A DNA stretch of 64,000 nt from an uncultured Pseudoteredinibacter sp. (GCF_947500695.1 NZ_CANMSS010000001.1:1-64000), one strand, 5' to 3'; shown: positions 8,425-16,956, counted from the first letter of the stretch. The notes: generated by a model from the sequence alone, not told the origin. Translations and numbers: made by a program.

Positions 8425-9093
8425 ATGATGCGAAATCTAGAGAATATCCAAAAGCAGGCGTTTAAGACGCCAAGCGTCGATAGTATGGCGGAAAAGCCGA
8501 AAATACTTTTGTTGTATGGCTCATTGAGGGACCGATCCTTCAGTCGAATGGTGGCGGAAGAGAGCGCTCGGATACTAGAGTCTCTCGGGGCGGAAACAAA
8601 AATTTTTAACCCTGAAGGTCTCCCTTTGGCTGATTCGGCCGATGTATCGCACCCAAAAGTCAAAGAGTTGCTTTCGTTAATGGAATGGTCGGAAGGGCAG
8701 GTTTGGTGTTCGCCTGAACGTCATGGTTCTATGAGTGCTGTATTTAAAAACCAAATCGACTGGGTGCCGTTAAAAATAGGTGCGGTGCGTCCTACCCAGG
8801 GTAAGACACTTGCTGTAATGCAAGTGGAAGGTGGCTCACAATCCTTTAACGCGGTGAACCAATTACGTGTTTTAGGCAGGTGGATGCGTATGATCACCAT
8901 TCCAAATCAATCTTCTGTTGCTAAAGTCTGGCAAGAGTTTGATGCAGATAATCGTATGAAACCTTCCGCTTTCTACGATCGAATTGTTGATGTAATGGAA
9001 GAGCTTGTTAAGTTTACCTATTTAAGTCGTGAGCAAAAAGACTATCTTGTAGACCGTTACTCTGAAAGAAAGCAGTCTGCCGCAAGAGATTAA
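8425..9093 (+). CDS. arsH: ArsH-like NADPH-dependent FMN reductase
   Basis: The protein matches ArsH closely: [19 protein letters not shown] is the FMN phosphate loop and [20 protein letters not shown] is the family signature. ArsH enzymes are flavoproteins that reduce quinones or azo dyes with NADPH and oxidise trivalent organoarsenicals. I placed the start at ATG 8425 (222 residues); ATG 8428 is equally possible, while the upstream TTG 8416 and GTG 8419 lack a better ribosome site. No arsR, arsB or arsC is nearby, so an arsenic role is not supported by context. Confidence 0.85.
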   Translation: MMRNLENIQKQAFKTPSVDSMAEKPKILLLYGSLRDRSFSRMVAEESARILESLGAETKIFNPEGLPLADSADVSHPKVKELLSLMEWSEGQVWCSPERHGSMSAVFKNQIDWVPLKIGAVRPTQGKTLAVMQVEGGSQSFNAVNQLRVLGRWMRMITIPNQSSVAKVWQEFDADNRMKPSAFYDRIVDVMEELVKFTYLSREQKDYLVDRYSERKQSAARD

Positions 9094-9103
9094 TAAAAAA
9101 TAG

Positions 9104-9131
9104 TTGACTTTAAACTATTTGTTACTATTAT
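9104..9131 (+). promoter_or_regulatory. Sigma-70-type promoter for the rtcB leader transcript
   Basis: TTGACT (9104-9109) and TATTAT (9126-9131) are separated by 16 bp, ten bases after the arsH stop codon. Transcription would begin near 9138. This promoter drives a short leader ending at the terminator at 9273-9306. Confidence 0.7.
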
Positions 9132-9174
9132 TGCCGCCTGAAATTCATTCACAAATTTACTGAGGAGCACTCAA

Positions 9175-9213
9175 ATGAAACAAGGAACATTACAACTTAA
9201 TAAACAAAAATAA
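9175..9213 (+). CDS. 12-codon leader peptide ORF
   Basis: ATG at 9175 opens the 12-residue frame MKQGTLQLNKQK ending in TAA at 9211. GAGGAG at 9162-9167 sits seven bases upstream, a near-ideal ribosome site, and the first stem of the leader overlaps both it and the start codon. The codons do not pile up on one amino acid, so classical amino-acid attenuation is not obvious; Gln and Lys codons make up six of twelve. The peptide may be regulatory rather than functional. Confidence 0.5.
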   Translation: MKQGTLQLNKQK

Positions 9214-9272
9214 TCTTTTGAGTGCTTTTGCTTGGAAGGTTATTAATACCTTCCAATGCGGATCTTTCTTTT

Positions 9273-9306
9273 AAAAGCCCCGGTTGGAAACAATCGGGGC
9301 TTTTTT
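9273..9306 (+). terminator. Strong intrinsic terminator before rtcB
   Basis: AAAAGCCCCG (9273-9282) pairs with CGGGGCTTTT (9295-9304). The stem extends by GTTG/CAAT with one G-U pair to a GAAA tetraloop and is followed by a run of six T residues (9301-9306). Confidence 0.9.
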
Positions 9307-9366
9307 ATTGGCTCCTAAGGAAGGAAACAAAAACTTATGCCTCAAATAAAGAGGTAGGGAACTATT

Positions 9367-10575
9367 ATGCCTGTAAAAATGGAATTAAATGCTGGCGCTA
9401 AAAATGGATATAAGCCAGTAAAAATTTATACTCGAGACGTTGAGCAAAGTGCGCTTAGCCAGTTGAAGAATTTGTCGCAGCTGCCTTTTATTCATTCTCA
9501 TATCGCAGCAATGCCAGATGTGCATATGGGAATTGGCGCCACTGTTGGCTCAGTTATTCCCACCAAATCGGCCATTATTCCGGCTGCAGTCGGTGTGGAT
9601 ATTGGTTGTGGTATGGTGGCGGCAAAGCTAAGTCTTAAAGCGTCGCAGCTGCCAGATAACTTAAAGGAAATGCGCAGTGAGATAGAGCGGGCGGTACCGG
9701 TAGGTGCTGCGGCCCACAAGATGATCTCGGCTCGCACTTCGGCTTGCAAGGTGTTGGAACCTGGTATTTTGCGTCTTTTTGAAAAGCATCCGGTGCTATT
9801 AAAAATGTTTCGCCAGCCACAGCAAACCTGGGTAAAGCAATTAGGGACGCTGGGCAGTGGCAATCACTTTATTGAGTTATGTGTCGATGACAGTGACGAT
9901 GTTTGGATAATGCTGCATTCCGGTAGTCGGGGTGTTGGTAATGCCATCGGTCGTTATTTTATTCAGCTGGCTAAAAAAGACATGCAACGTAACTGGCAAA
10001 ATATACCGGACAAAGATCTAGCGTATTTTGTAGAGGGCAGTGAACACTTTGCTGATTATTGGGAAGCCGTAGCTTGGGCTCAAGAATATGCTCGCATCAA
10101 TCGGGAGGAAATGTTTAATCTTGTCGTTCGTGCGATTAAACCCCTGTTACCTGACTTTAGCTTGGAGGCCAAGGCTATTAATTGCCACCATAACTACGTT
10201 AGCCTCGAAAGCCACTATGGTGAGGATGTCTATGTTACTCGCAAAGGCGCTATTCGCGCAGGCGAAGGTGAGCTGGGTATCATCCCGGGTAGCATGGGGG
10301 CACGCTCTTATATTGTCCGTGGTAAAGGGCAAGAGGAATCATTTTGTTCTTGCGCTCATGGTGCAGGTCGCAAGATGAGTCGCACAGAAGCTCGACGTCG
10401 CTTTAAGCGCGAAGACCTTTTACAGCAAACTCAAGGTGTGGAGTGCCGTAAAGATAAGGGCGTGATTGATGAGATACCTGGGGCCTATAAAGACATCGAT
10501 ACGGTGATGGAAAACCAAAAGGATTTGGTAGATGTATTGTATGTATTAAAGCAAGTTTTATGCGTTAAAGGTTAG
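9367..10575 (+). CDS. rtcB: RNA-splicing ligase RtcB
   Basis: The 402-residue protein is an RtcB-type GTP-dependent RNA ligase, which joins 2',3'-cyclic-phosphate or 3'-phosphate ends to 5'-OH ends. It carries the metal ligand Cys81 in DIGCGM, GSGNHFIE near 163-170, HSGSRG at 184-189 and His331 in AHGAGR, the residue that is guanylylated in the family. It is shorter than archaeal RtcB but normal for the compact bacterial branch. No rtcA, rtcR or prfH is adjacent. It starts 61 bp after the leader terminator and has a basic ORF 29 bp downstream, so expression may depend on readthrough of the leader. Confidence 0.95.
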   Translation: MPVKMELNAGAKNGYKPVKIYTRDVEQSALSQLKNLSQLPFIHSHIAAMPDVHMGIGATVGSVIPTKSAIIPAAVGVDIGCGMVAAKLSLKASQLPDNLKEMRSEIERAVPVGAAAHKMISARTSACKVLEPGILRLFEKHPVLLKMFRQPQQTWVKQLGTLGSGNHFIELCVDDSDDVWIMLHSGSRGVGNAIGRYFIQLAKKDMQRNWQNIPDKDLAYFVEGSEHFADYWEAVAWAQEYARINREEMFNLVVRAIKPLLPDFSLEAKAINCHHNYVSLESHYGEDVYVTRKGAIRAGEGELGIIPGSMGARSYIVRGKGQEESFCSCAHGAGRKMSRTEARRRFKREDLLQQTQGVECRKDKGVIDEIPGAYKDIDTVMENQKDLVDVLYVLKQVLCVKG

Positions 10576-10604
10576 GTTGCTTAGTACATTGAAACGGAGT
10601 AGAT

Positions 10605-10772
10605 ATGGCAAAGAAAACAGATAAACTGCATCGACGGGGAAACCCGATATCACAAAACCCGCTAATGAAAAAAGGCGGGGTTCATGAGAAAAGCCGCTCG
10701 GCAAAGCGGCAACAAGCGAAGCGGGATTTGCGAAAGCAAATCCCGCTTTTCAAGCAGATATTTCTGTTTTGA
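10605..10772 (+). CDS. 55-residue basic protein with embedded terminator
   Basis: GGAG at 10596-10599 lies five bases before ATG 10605, and the frame runs 55 codons to TGA at 10770-10772. The protein is strongly basic (MAKKTDKLHRRGNPISQNPL, then KKGGVHEKSRSAKRQQAKR) and ends in a hydrophobic stretch (IPLFKQIFLF). A 13-bp hairpin with a GAAA loop and TTTT (10719-10750) lies inside codons 39-49, so transcripts ending there would lack a stop codon. That arrangement is known for ArfA, whose hydrophobic tail is lost in this way, but the ArfA motif KGKGS is missing. I do not recognise the family. It is probably co-transcribed with rtcB. Confidence 0.65.
   Translation: MAKKTDKLHRRGNPISQNPLMKKGGVHEKSRSAKRQQAKRDLRKQIPLFKQIFLF
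10719..10750 (+). terminator. Intrinsic-terminator-like hairpin inside the 55-codon ORF
   Basis: AAGCGGGATTTGC (10719-10731) pairs without mismatch with GCAAATCCCGCTT (10736-10748) around a GAAA tetraloop, and TTTT ends at 10750. It is the only terminator-like structure after rtcB. A second, smaller hairpin (GCCGCT 10693-10698 with AGCGGC 10705-10710) lies just upstream. Confidence 0.75.
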
Positions 10773-10774
10773 CG

Positions 10775-11995
10775 CTATAGGGTAAAGAGAAACTGAACCC
10801 AGATTTTATTGGTGTCAGTAGCATGGCTATCGGCGTCATAGCTGGCGTACTTAATTAACCCCTTAAGGTGCTTGTTGAACTTATAAGCCGCTGATGCATC
10901 CCATTCACTACCGAGATCACTTGAGTTATGCTCTGATTGCAGTTGGTGGTAGGTTATATTGAAAGCTATCCCTGAGAGCTTGCTTCCGAAACCGATATAG
11001 CGATCCTCGATACCACCATTTGGCGTACTTAAAAATTTATCTGCAAACCCTTGGAATTTATGTAGTGTTGCAAGAGGCGTATTGAAGGCCTTAACACCAT
11101 TGTCGCTACCCAGTGTCTCTTGGCCTAGTTTCCACTTTATGTTGCCGATTTTACCGCTTAGGTCTATCAACCAATAATCTGCATCGTAGCTAATAGGGTT
11201 GCTAGCAGCGTCTGATTGCTTGGCATAGCTGGCTGTTAGGTTCACCGGGGAGAACTTTCCGGTATATCGCAGTCCGTAAGTATTACTGGATAAGGCTGCA
11301 GCCTTATCGAAATCTAGGTAATAGTCAAAAACGGTTACTTTATGGCCCTTGCTCAAATCCAAGTTGACATTGAGTAGATGGCTGCCGCCTTTTAGGTTAG
11401 CTTTATCGCCATCGGGACCAAAAATGCGATTTACATTATCTACATAGCTATAGTCGAATTTGGTAGTTTTGCCTTTGTACTTTAATCTTAGTGCGTCATA
11501 GGTTTGTTCGTTCTGACGCCAGCCAACCGTACCCACAAAGCGTTGGTCGTCTAATTTAATACCTTGGCGACCAGCGATGGCCGTAAACCCTTTGTGGCTA
11601 TATTGAATATACGCCTGGTTTAATTCGCTACCCTCTGGGTCTGCCACAACAGGAAACTGACCGTTTCCGTTAGCTGTGCTGTTATAGTCGTCATCCCCAA
11701 TACTTCTTACATCGTCGAGTTCAATTTTGGCGGAGAAGTTATTTAGCGTTCCAGAAGTCCAGCTTAGTCGAGTGCGAACTGTGTTTGAGTTCGCGTCTTC
11801 ATTAAAACCATCTTGATCGACACCCTCATAGCGATAGCGAAAGCTGATTTGACTTTTACTGTCATTTACCAGTTTATCGATAGCACTTTCAGCCCCCGTA
11901 TCAGCTGCTGCTGAATAGTTGGCAAGAACGGCCATTACTGTACCAAATGAAGCGCAGCAAATAGATTTAGCGCTATAGGGAAGGCGAATGCTCAT
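10775..11995 (-). CDS. Outer-membrane beta-barrel porin (alginate-export-like)
   Basis: The 406-residue protein has a signal peptide (about 1-31, ending NYSAAA), a short spacer and then alternating beta-strand repeats rich in Tyr, Asp and Gly ending in a terminal aromatic pattern (IWVQFLFTL), typical of outer-membrane barrels. Phrases such as ISFRYRYEGVDQDGF, AYIQYSHKGFTAIAGRQGIKLDDQRFVGTVGWRQNEQTYDALRLKY fit the Alginate_exp-type porin family. It ends two bases from the convergent 55-codon ORF. Its neighbour is a NarK-type transporter on the same strand, so uptake of nitrate or an electron donor is possible but unproven. Confidence 0.8.
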   Translation of the reverse strand: MSIRLPYSAKSICCASFGTVMAVLANYSAAADTGAESAIDKLVNDSKSQISFRYRYEGVDQDGFNEDANSNTVRTRLSWTSGTLNNFSAKIELDDVRSIGDDDYNSTANGNGQFPVVADPEGSELNQAYIQYSHKGFTAIAGRQGIKLDDQRFVGTVGWRQNEQTYDALRLKYKGKTTKFDYSYVDNVNRIFGPDGDKANLKGGSHLLNVNLDLSKGHKVTVFDYYLDFDKAAALSSNTYGLRYTGKFSPVNLTASYAKQSDAASNPISYDADYWLIDLSGKIGNIKWKLGQETLGSDNGVKAFNTPLATLHKFQGFADKFLSTPNGGIEDRYIGFGSKLSGIAFNITYHQLQSEHNSSDLGSEWDASAAYKFNKHLKGLIKYASYDADSHATDTNKIWVQFLFTL

Positions 11996-12052
11996 TGAAA
12001 TATCCTCTCAGGTAATGAATCAATGAGCTTACTCTTGATGGCAGCCCGTCCT

Positions 12053-12066
12053 TTGATCTAGGTCAT
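12053..12066. promoter_or_regulatory. Imperfect FNR/Anr box upstream of the porin gene
   Basis: TTGAT-CTAG-GTCAT differs from TTGAT-N4-ATCAA in its right half. It is centred about 65 bp upstream of the porin start. The match is weak and needs binding data. Confidence 0.3.
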
Positions 12067-12129
12067 ATTGCCAATGGCACTACCGATAATGCTTCAATTG
12101 CTAACACCTTTTAGGTATTACTCGATCTC

Positions 12130-13380
12130 TTAATCAAATTCGAGGAAGTTATTTTCTACCGCATTTCGCAATCTTTGACGCTGGCGATCGCTTTTATTGG
12201 CAAAGTGCATGCTGATCATACATAAGGCCAGAATTCCGTATAGCAACATAAAGCTAGCGCTATGTATGCCTAACCATTCTTCAGCTAAACCAAAAGTGAC
12301 TGGAAGAATGCTTCCTCCAAGAGCGCCAAGGGCTGCAACGATACCCGCAGCTTGAGGTAGCTGCTTGGGGTAATAATCGTAAATCAATTTGATAACGCTA
12401 GCCCGGCCAAAGCCAATCGCTATTGCAATAACCCAAATTAAGCAGCTAAATGTCCATAAGCCGACTTCAATGTGTAATTCAACATCATGTTCTATGCCGT
12501 GGATAGTCATAGTTGTTGGTGGGTAGCAAAGAAAAAACAAGCAAACTAGACATATCCAAAACACGGACCAGTTTATCGTTCGGCCACCGTACTGATCAGA
12601 AAGCCAGCCTCCAAAGGCACGCGCTAGACTTGAGCTGCCAACGAATACTAGACAAAAAGCCATGGCTTGATTAGCTTCTAGTTGATAGGCTTTTACATAA
12701 TAACTGGGCAACCACAATAGTAGCGCTAAAAAGCTACCAAAAACAAAAAAATAGTAAAGACCGAAACGCCAGATTTGTAGTTTCTTGAGTAGGTTTACAT
12801 TTTGATGGTCAGCTGTAAAACGTTGCAGGCGTGGTGCCTTGGGAGCGAGTAAGGCAAAACAGAAGGCGCTAAGGAAAAGCAAAGCAGCATAGATATATCC
12901 GATATTTTTAAATCCCCACAGTTCGATAAAAATAGGAGTCAAGCCAAGGGTTATTAGAGCGCCAGCGTTACCAGCACCAAATACCCCCATTGCTAAGCCT
13001 GTTTTCTGTTTTGAAAAATGTTCACGTATATAACTTAGGCCAAATGTAAATGCCATGCCGGATGTGCCTAGGCCAATCCCCACCCAAATATAGTCGGAAA
13101 GATCGTTGGCCTGTGGTAGTAATAGCAGGGCTGGTAGGGTGGCAATCATCTGCCAAACAAAGCATCGCCTAGGTGAATAGCGTTGCGCTAGAAAGCCAGC
13201 CAGTACATTTAAGACCGCTCCACTAATAACCGGTGAGGCCAGCAATATGCCTAGCTCCGTAGAGCTTATCGCTAAATCAGAGTGCAAGTTTATGCCTAAT
13301 GCGGCGTAGAGTACCCACACTGAGAAGTTAACAGTAAAGGCGATGAACCCAAACCAAAGGGCGCGGCTTTTAAGTTCCAT
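12130..13380 (-). CDS. NarK-family nitrate/nitrite transporter (NarK1-like)
   Basis: The 416-residue major facilitator has about 12 membrane helices and the nitrate-porter signature region GVFGAGNAGALITLG in its N-terminal half. Its compact size and lack of a long central loop resemble NarK1-type (proton-coupled nitrate import) proteins, which often pair with NarK2-type antiporters. It is divergent from a second NarK-type gene at 13696, and the shared 315-bp region carries a NarL palindrome and an FNR-type box. Which ion it moves is inferred from family. Confidence 0.85.
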   Translation of the reverse strand: MELKSRALWFGFIAFTVNFSVWVLYAALGINLHSDLAISSTELGILLASPVISGAVLNVLAGFLAQRYSPRRCFVWQMIATLPALLLLPQANDLSDYIWVGIGLGTSGMAFTFGLSYIREHFSKQKTGLAMGVFGAGNAGALITLGLTPIFIELWGFKNIGYIYAALLFLSAFCFALLAPKAPRLQRFTADHQNVNLLKKLQIWRFGLYYFFVFGSFLALLLWLPSYYVKAYQLEANQAMAFCLVFVGSSSLARAFGGWLSDQYGGRTINWSVFWICLVCLFFLCYPPTTMTIHGIEHDVELHIEVGLWTFSCLIWVIAIAIGFGRASVIKLIYDYYPKQLPQAAGIVAALGALGGSILPVTFGLAEEWLGIHSASFMLLYGILALCMISMHFANKSDRQRQRLRNAVENNFLEFD

Positions 13381-13474
13381 AGTGATTTTCTCTTTAACGA
13401 ATAGCTGTATTTAAACAGTTTTTAAAAATTCCTAGCAGGCCTTACTCATTTATATCTATGTGTTTCTCTGGGTG

Positions 13475-13490
13475 TACCACTAAGTAGGTA
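13475..13490. promoter_or_regulatory. 7-2-7 NarL-type site between the divergent transporters
   Basis: TACCACT-AA-GTAGGTA shows the two inverted heptamers with a 2-bp gap typical of NarL binding. It can serve both the minus-strand transporter (start 13380) and the plus-strand transporter (start 13696). Confidence 0.65.
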
Positions 13491-13591
13491 GTTTGGGCGA
13501 ATTTGATAGGCTATGGGCTCAATTTTTAAATTTGAATTTATAACTTTATAGGTATTTTCGCCAAGAAGCTCCGAATCTTGGCCTGCATAAG

Positions 13592-13605
13592 TTGACCCAA
13601 ATCAA
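13592..13605. promoter_or_regulatory. FNR/Anr box upstream of narK-type gene
   Basis: TTGAC-CCAA-ATCAA matches TTGAT-N4-ATCAA with one change and lies 91 bp before the start at 13696. It supports anaerobic activation. Confidence 0.6.
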
Positions 13606-13695
13606 CAGCGCGTGGGCTATAAAGGCACAGACTTCGACACTATCAGTGACAATTTCTGTTTGTCGTTGTTTAACCGCTGCCCTGTTGGAGGAGCT

Positions 13696-15171
13696 ATGTC
13701 TAGCGAACATAAGATAAATATTTTTAAACTAAGTGATGCAAAGATAAAAACTTTGCACATTACTTGGTTTGCATTTTTTCTAACCTTTATGGTTTGGTTT
13801 AACCATGCCCCTTTATTGGTATTCATGAAAGACGCTTTTGACATGAGTAGCCAGCAAGTAAAGGCGCTAATGATTCTCAATGTTGCGTTAACTATTCCGG
13901 CGCGAATTGTTATCGGTATCTTGGTTGATAAACTTGGGCCGCGTAAGGTTTATAGTAGCCTCCTTGTCGTTTCCTCCTTTTTGTGTATCGCCTTCTCCAC
14001 AGCCAATAGTTATGAGCAGTTAGCATTGATGCGCTTTTTGATGGGCTTTGTCGGCGCTGGCTTTGTGATTGGCATTCGCATGATTGGAGAGTGGTTTCCA
14101 CATAAGTCTGTGGGTATCGCTGAAGGTATATATGGCGGCTGGGGGAACTTCGGTTCAGCGGCAGCGGCGATGTCTCTGCCAACCCTAGCTTTGTTTTATG
14201 GTGGAGAAGATGGTTGGCGTTATGCCCTGGCTACCACTGGTATTATTGCTGGTTTCTACGGGGTATTTTATTACTTTACAGCCCGTAATACCCCCAAAGG
14301 TTCTACCTACTTTAAGCCAAAGAAGTCAGGTGGATTAGAAGTGACGAGTAAAGGCGATTTTTACCTCTACTTGTTAATGAATATCCCGATGTATGCCGCC
14401 TTAGCGGTGTTGTCATGGAAGTTGTCACCCTCTGGTGTTGCCTTGCTTTCAGAAACCGCAATGTATGCAATTTGGGTTGTGCTAGTGGTTTTATTCATTT
14501 ATCAAACTATGCAAATCTGGAGGGTGAACAAGGAACACCTCACCGAGGGTGTTCCAGAGTTAGACAAATATAAATTTAAGCAAGTTGCTATTTTGAATTG
14601 GTCTTATTTTGTTACATTTGGTTCTGAGTTAGCCGTGGTGTCGATGTTACCTTTGTTTTTCTTAGAAACTTTCGAAGGTTTAGATCCTGTTAAGGCAGGT
14701 CTGTTGGCTTCCGGCTTTGCCTTTATGAATTTAGTGGCACGCCCAACGGGTGGCTGGTTCTCAGATAACTTTGGTCGTCGTCGCTCTTTGATGATTCTCA
14801 TCGGCGGTCTAGCGGTTGGTTATTTTGTGCTGAGCCAAGTGGATTCCGCATGGTGGATTCCGGCTGCTGTTATTGCCACTATGTGTTGCTCTTTCTTTGT
14901 GCAAGCTGGTGAAGGCGCTGTTTTTGCGATCGTTCCTTTAATCAAAAGACGTATGACTGGACAGATTGCCGGTATGACGGGGGCTTATGGAAATGTAGGT
15001 GCGGTGACTTATTTAACCATACTAAGTTTCGTGGACTATAGTACCTTCTTTATGTTGATTGGTGCTTCCGCTTTAATTGTGTTCTTTATCGCAATGATGT
15101 TAGATGAACCTAAAGGAACCATCTCTGAGGTGCTTCCAGATGGTACGGTTCAAATGATTGAAGTAGGTTAA
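13696..15171 (+). CDS. NarK-family nitrate/nitrite MFS transporter
   Basis: The product is a 491-residue major facilitator with about 12 membrane helices. It contains the nitrate-porter region [46 protein letters not shown] and the C-terminal counterpart [18 protein letters not shown] set the start at ATG 13696, preceded by GGAGGAG; an upstream frame to 13612 would add 28 residues that do not resemble a transporter. It is followed after 8 bp by the PP2C-kinase gene, so the two form an operon. Transporters of this clade next to such kinases also occur in assimilatory nitrate clusters. Confidence 0.88.
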   Translation: MSSEHKINIFKLSDAKIKTLHITWFAFFLTFMVWFNHAPLLVFMKDAFDMSSQQVKALMILNVALTIPARIVIGILVDKLGPRKVYSSLLVVSSFLCIAFSTANSYEQLALMRFLMGFVGAGFVIGIRMIGEWFPHKSVGIAEGIYGGWGNFGSAAAAMSLPTLALFYGGEDGWRYALATTGIIAGFYGVFYYFTARNTPKGSTYFKPKKSGGLEVTSKGDFYLYLLMNIPMYAALAVLSWKLSPSGVALLSETAMYAIWVVLVVLFIYQTMQIWRVNKEHLTEGVPELDKYKFKQVAILNWSYFVTFGSELAVVSMLPLFFLETFEGLDPVKAGLLASGFAFMNLVARPTGGWFSDNFGRRRSLMILIGGLAVGYFVLSQVDSAWWIPAAVIATMCCSFFVQAGEGAVFAIVPLIKRRMTGQIAGMTGAYGNVGAVTYLTILSFVDYSTFFMLIGASALIVFFIAMMLDEPKGTISEVLPDGTVQMIEVG

Positions 15172-15179
15172 TCCATCCT

Positions 15180-16922
15180 ATGGCAGAAACTCTAAAGCTG
15201 TCAGCGGCCAGTCTTTGTGAAACTGGCCGCAAGCAACCCAAAATAAATGAGGATTTTGCGGCTATACATATTCCCGAAGATCCTCATTTGCTGCGCTCTA
15301 AGGGTATTGTTTTGGCTGTGGCTGATGGAGTTTCTTCGGCTGGCGCTGGTCGAGAGGCCAGTGAACAAGCAGTCAAACGGTTTATTCAGGAGTACTACCA
15401 AACTCCAGACACTTGGTCGGTGAGTCATTGCGGGGAGAATATTCTTTCCACAATAAATCTAAGACTCTATCGACGCAGCCATGAATACGGCAGTGAAGGC
15501 AAGGGCTATTTAAGCACATTTAGCGCACTGGTTATCAAAGGACAAACAGCTCACTTTTTCCATATCGGTGATAGTCGTATTTACTACCTGTCTGAACAAG
15601 ACCGCGTCTTGAAGTGTTTATCTCGAGACCATTCCCGTAAGGTAACGGAATCACAGTCTTTCCTTACTCGGGCTATAGGAATGGATAATCACTTGCCCTT
15701 AGATTACGGTCAGCAGGCCATTGGCAAGGGCGATCGTTTTCTATTGAGCAGTGATGGGCTTCACGATTTTGTTGCGCACCAGGATCTACAGGCATCTCTG
15801 AAAAACAAACCTTGTGACCGATCTCACGTGTGCGCACTGTTTGATCAAGCTCTATCCAACGGCAGTGATGATAACGTGAGCGTTATTGTAGCTGATATTG
15901 AGTGCTTGCCCGAATCTCCATTTGAAGATAGCAATGAAAAAAGCAAACGGTTACCTTTCCCTCCAGATTCCCTGGCTAAGGGAGTGCAGTTAGACGGCTA
16001 TATCATCGAAAAAGAGCTGTTTTCCTCCAGTCGCAGCCAACTTTATCTAGTAAAGGATAAGGAAAGTAAAAACCGCTATGCAATGAAAATTCCTTCTAGA
16101 AATTTTGAGGATGACGAAAGCTACATTGAGCGTTTTGTTCAGGAGGAGTGGATTGGTCAGCGTATAAAATCAGATCATGTAGTGAAAGTCATTCGCCCGC
16201 AAAGGCAAAAAACAGCGCTTTACTATTTAATGGAGTATATAGAAGGGCAAAGCCTGGACAAATGGATTAACGATCATCAGCCACCTAGCCCTAAAAGGTC
16301 CATCGCAATTATTGAGCAGATAGCAAAGGGATTACAGGCATTTCATGACAATGAAGCGATTCATCAAGACCTCAAACCGGCCAACGTTATGATAGATATT
16401 GAGGGTAGGGTATTAATCGTGGATTTTGGCTCAGTTTATGTGGCAGGACTTGCGGAGTTACGTTGCCCAGATATTTTTGAGGCGGCTTTAGGTACAGCTA
16501 GTTACTCCGACCCTATTTATTTGCTAGGTAGAAACCCCGGGATCGCTGGTGATGTATACTCGCTGGCTACGATTGCGTATGAGATGTTCACTGGCCAATT
16601 GCCTTATGGTCCAGCGGTAGATGAATATACTAGCGCTGCACAATACCATCGCTTGAGCTATATCCCCGCCAGTGAACATAACCCTGTGATTCCTATTTGG
16701 TTTGATAGGGCTTTGCGAAGAGGGGTGGAGTTTGACTTAGAGGATCGTTATAGGACGGTTAGTGATTTTTATCAGGATCTAAGAAACCCCAATCCAGATT
16801 TTCTACGTGAAGACCCACCCAGTCAAAGCAATAGCAGTGGCCTATTATTCTGGAAGCTATTGTCTGGTTTTTGGTTTGGGGTGTTTGTTTTACTTTTGTA
16901 TCTATTTACGCAAGTCTCCTAG
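15180..16922 (+). CDS. PP2C-type phosphatase fused to Ser/Thr protein kinase, membrane-anchored
   Basis: The 580-residue protein joins two opposing enzymes. Residues 1-245 form a PP2C phosphatase (NED at 23-25, LAVADGVSS near 45-53, FHIGDSRIYYL, and DDNVSVIVADI). Residues 270-540 form a Hanks-type kinase (AMKIP lysine, catalytic loop HQDLKPANVM near residue 395 with Gln replacing Arg of HRD, and DFGS). A single C-terminal membrane helix (LLFWKLLSGFWFGVFVLLLYLF) anchors it. It follows the NarK-type gene by 8 bp, so it may adjust nitrate transport by reversible phosphorylation. Bifunctional kinase/phosphatases beside nitrate transporters are known in proteobacteria, but their target is not established. 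Confidence 0.9.
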   Translation: MAETLKLSAASLCETGRKQPKINEDFAAIHIPEDPHLLRSKGIVLAVADGVSSAGAGREASEQAVKRFIQEYYQTPDTWSVSHCGENILSTINLRLYRRSHEYGSEGKGYLSTFSALVIKGQTAHFFHIGDSRIYYLSEQDRVLKCLSRDHSRKVTESQSFLTRAIGMDNHLPLDYGQQAIGKGDRFLLSSDGLHDFVAHQDLQASLKNKPCDRSHVCALFDQALSNGSDDNVSVIVADIECLPESPFEDSNEKSKRLPFPPDSLAKGVQLDGYIIEKELFSSSRSQLYLVKDKESKNRYAMKIPSRNFEDDESYIERFVQEEWIGQRIKSDHVVKVIRPQRQKTALYYLMEYIEGQSLDKWINDHQPPSPKRSIAIIEQIAKGLQAFHDNEAIHQDLKPANVMIDIEGRVLIVDFGSVYVAGLAELRCPDIFEAALGTASYSDPIYLLGRNPGIAGDVYSLATIAYEMFTGQLPYGPAVDEYTSAAQYHRLSYIPASEHNPVIPIWFDRALRRGVEFDLEDRYRTVSDFYQDLRNPNPDFLREDPPSQSNSSGLLFWKLLSGFWFGVFVLLLYLFTQVS

Positions 16923-16956
16923 CCGACCATTAGCCGGCTGAGAGTTCTCAGTCCTA

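Larger units (their letters stand above)
9138..9306 (+). ncRNA. Structured leader RNA (~170 nt) upstream of rtcB
   Basis: Between the promoter at 9104 and the terminator at 9273 lies a transcript of about 170 nt with three nested structures. AGCACTCAAA (9166-9175) pairs perfectly with TTTGAGTGCT (9217-9226) around a 12-codon ORF. TTGGAAGGT (9232-9240) pairs with ACCTTCCAA (9248-9256). The terminator stem follows. TTGGAA in the terminator's upper part (9284-9289) repeats the left arm of the second hairpin and could pair with TTCCAA (9251-9256), giving a possible antiterminator. It may be an attenuator of rtcB or an independent small RNA; I do not recognise a known family. Confidence 0.55.

Noticed and set aside
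10605..10772. Calling the 55-codon ORF arfA
   Set aside because: The terminator-in-frame design and hydrophobic end resemble ArfA, but the KGKGS-type motif and the usual N-terminal DNAL pattern are missing, so only the analogy is reported.
13612..13695. Longer start for the NarK-type transporter
   Set aside because: The extra 28 residues lack family resemblance, and GGAGGAG stands directly before ATG 13696.
16932..16951. Terminator between the kinase and moeA (CTGAGAGTTCTCAG)
   Set aside because: The palindrome has a two-base centre and would form a poor RNA hairpin, with no T-tract.
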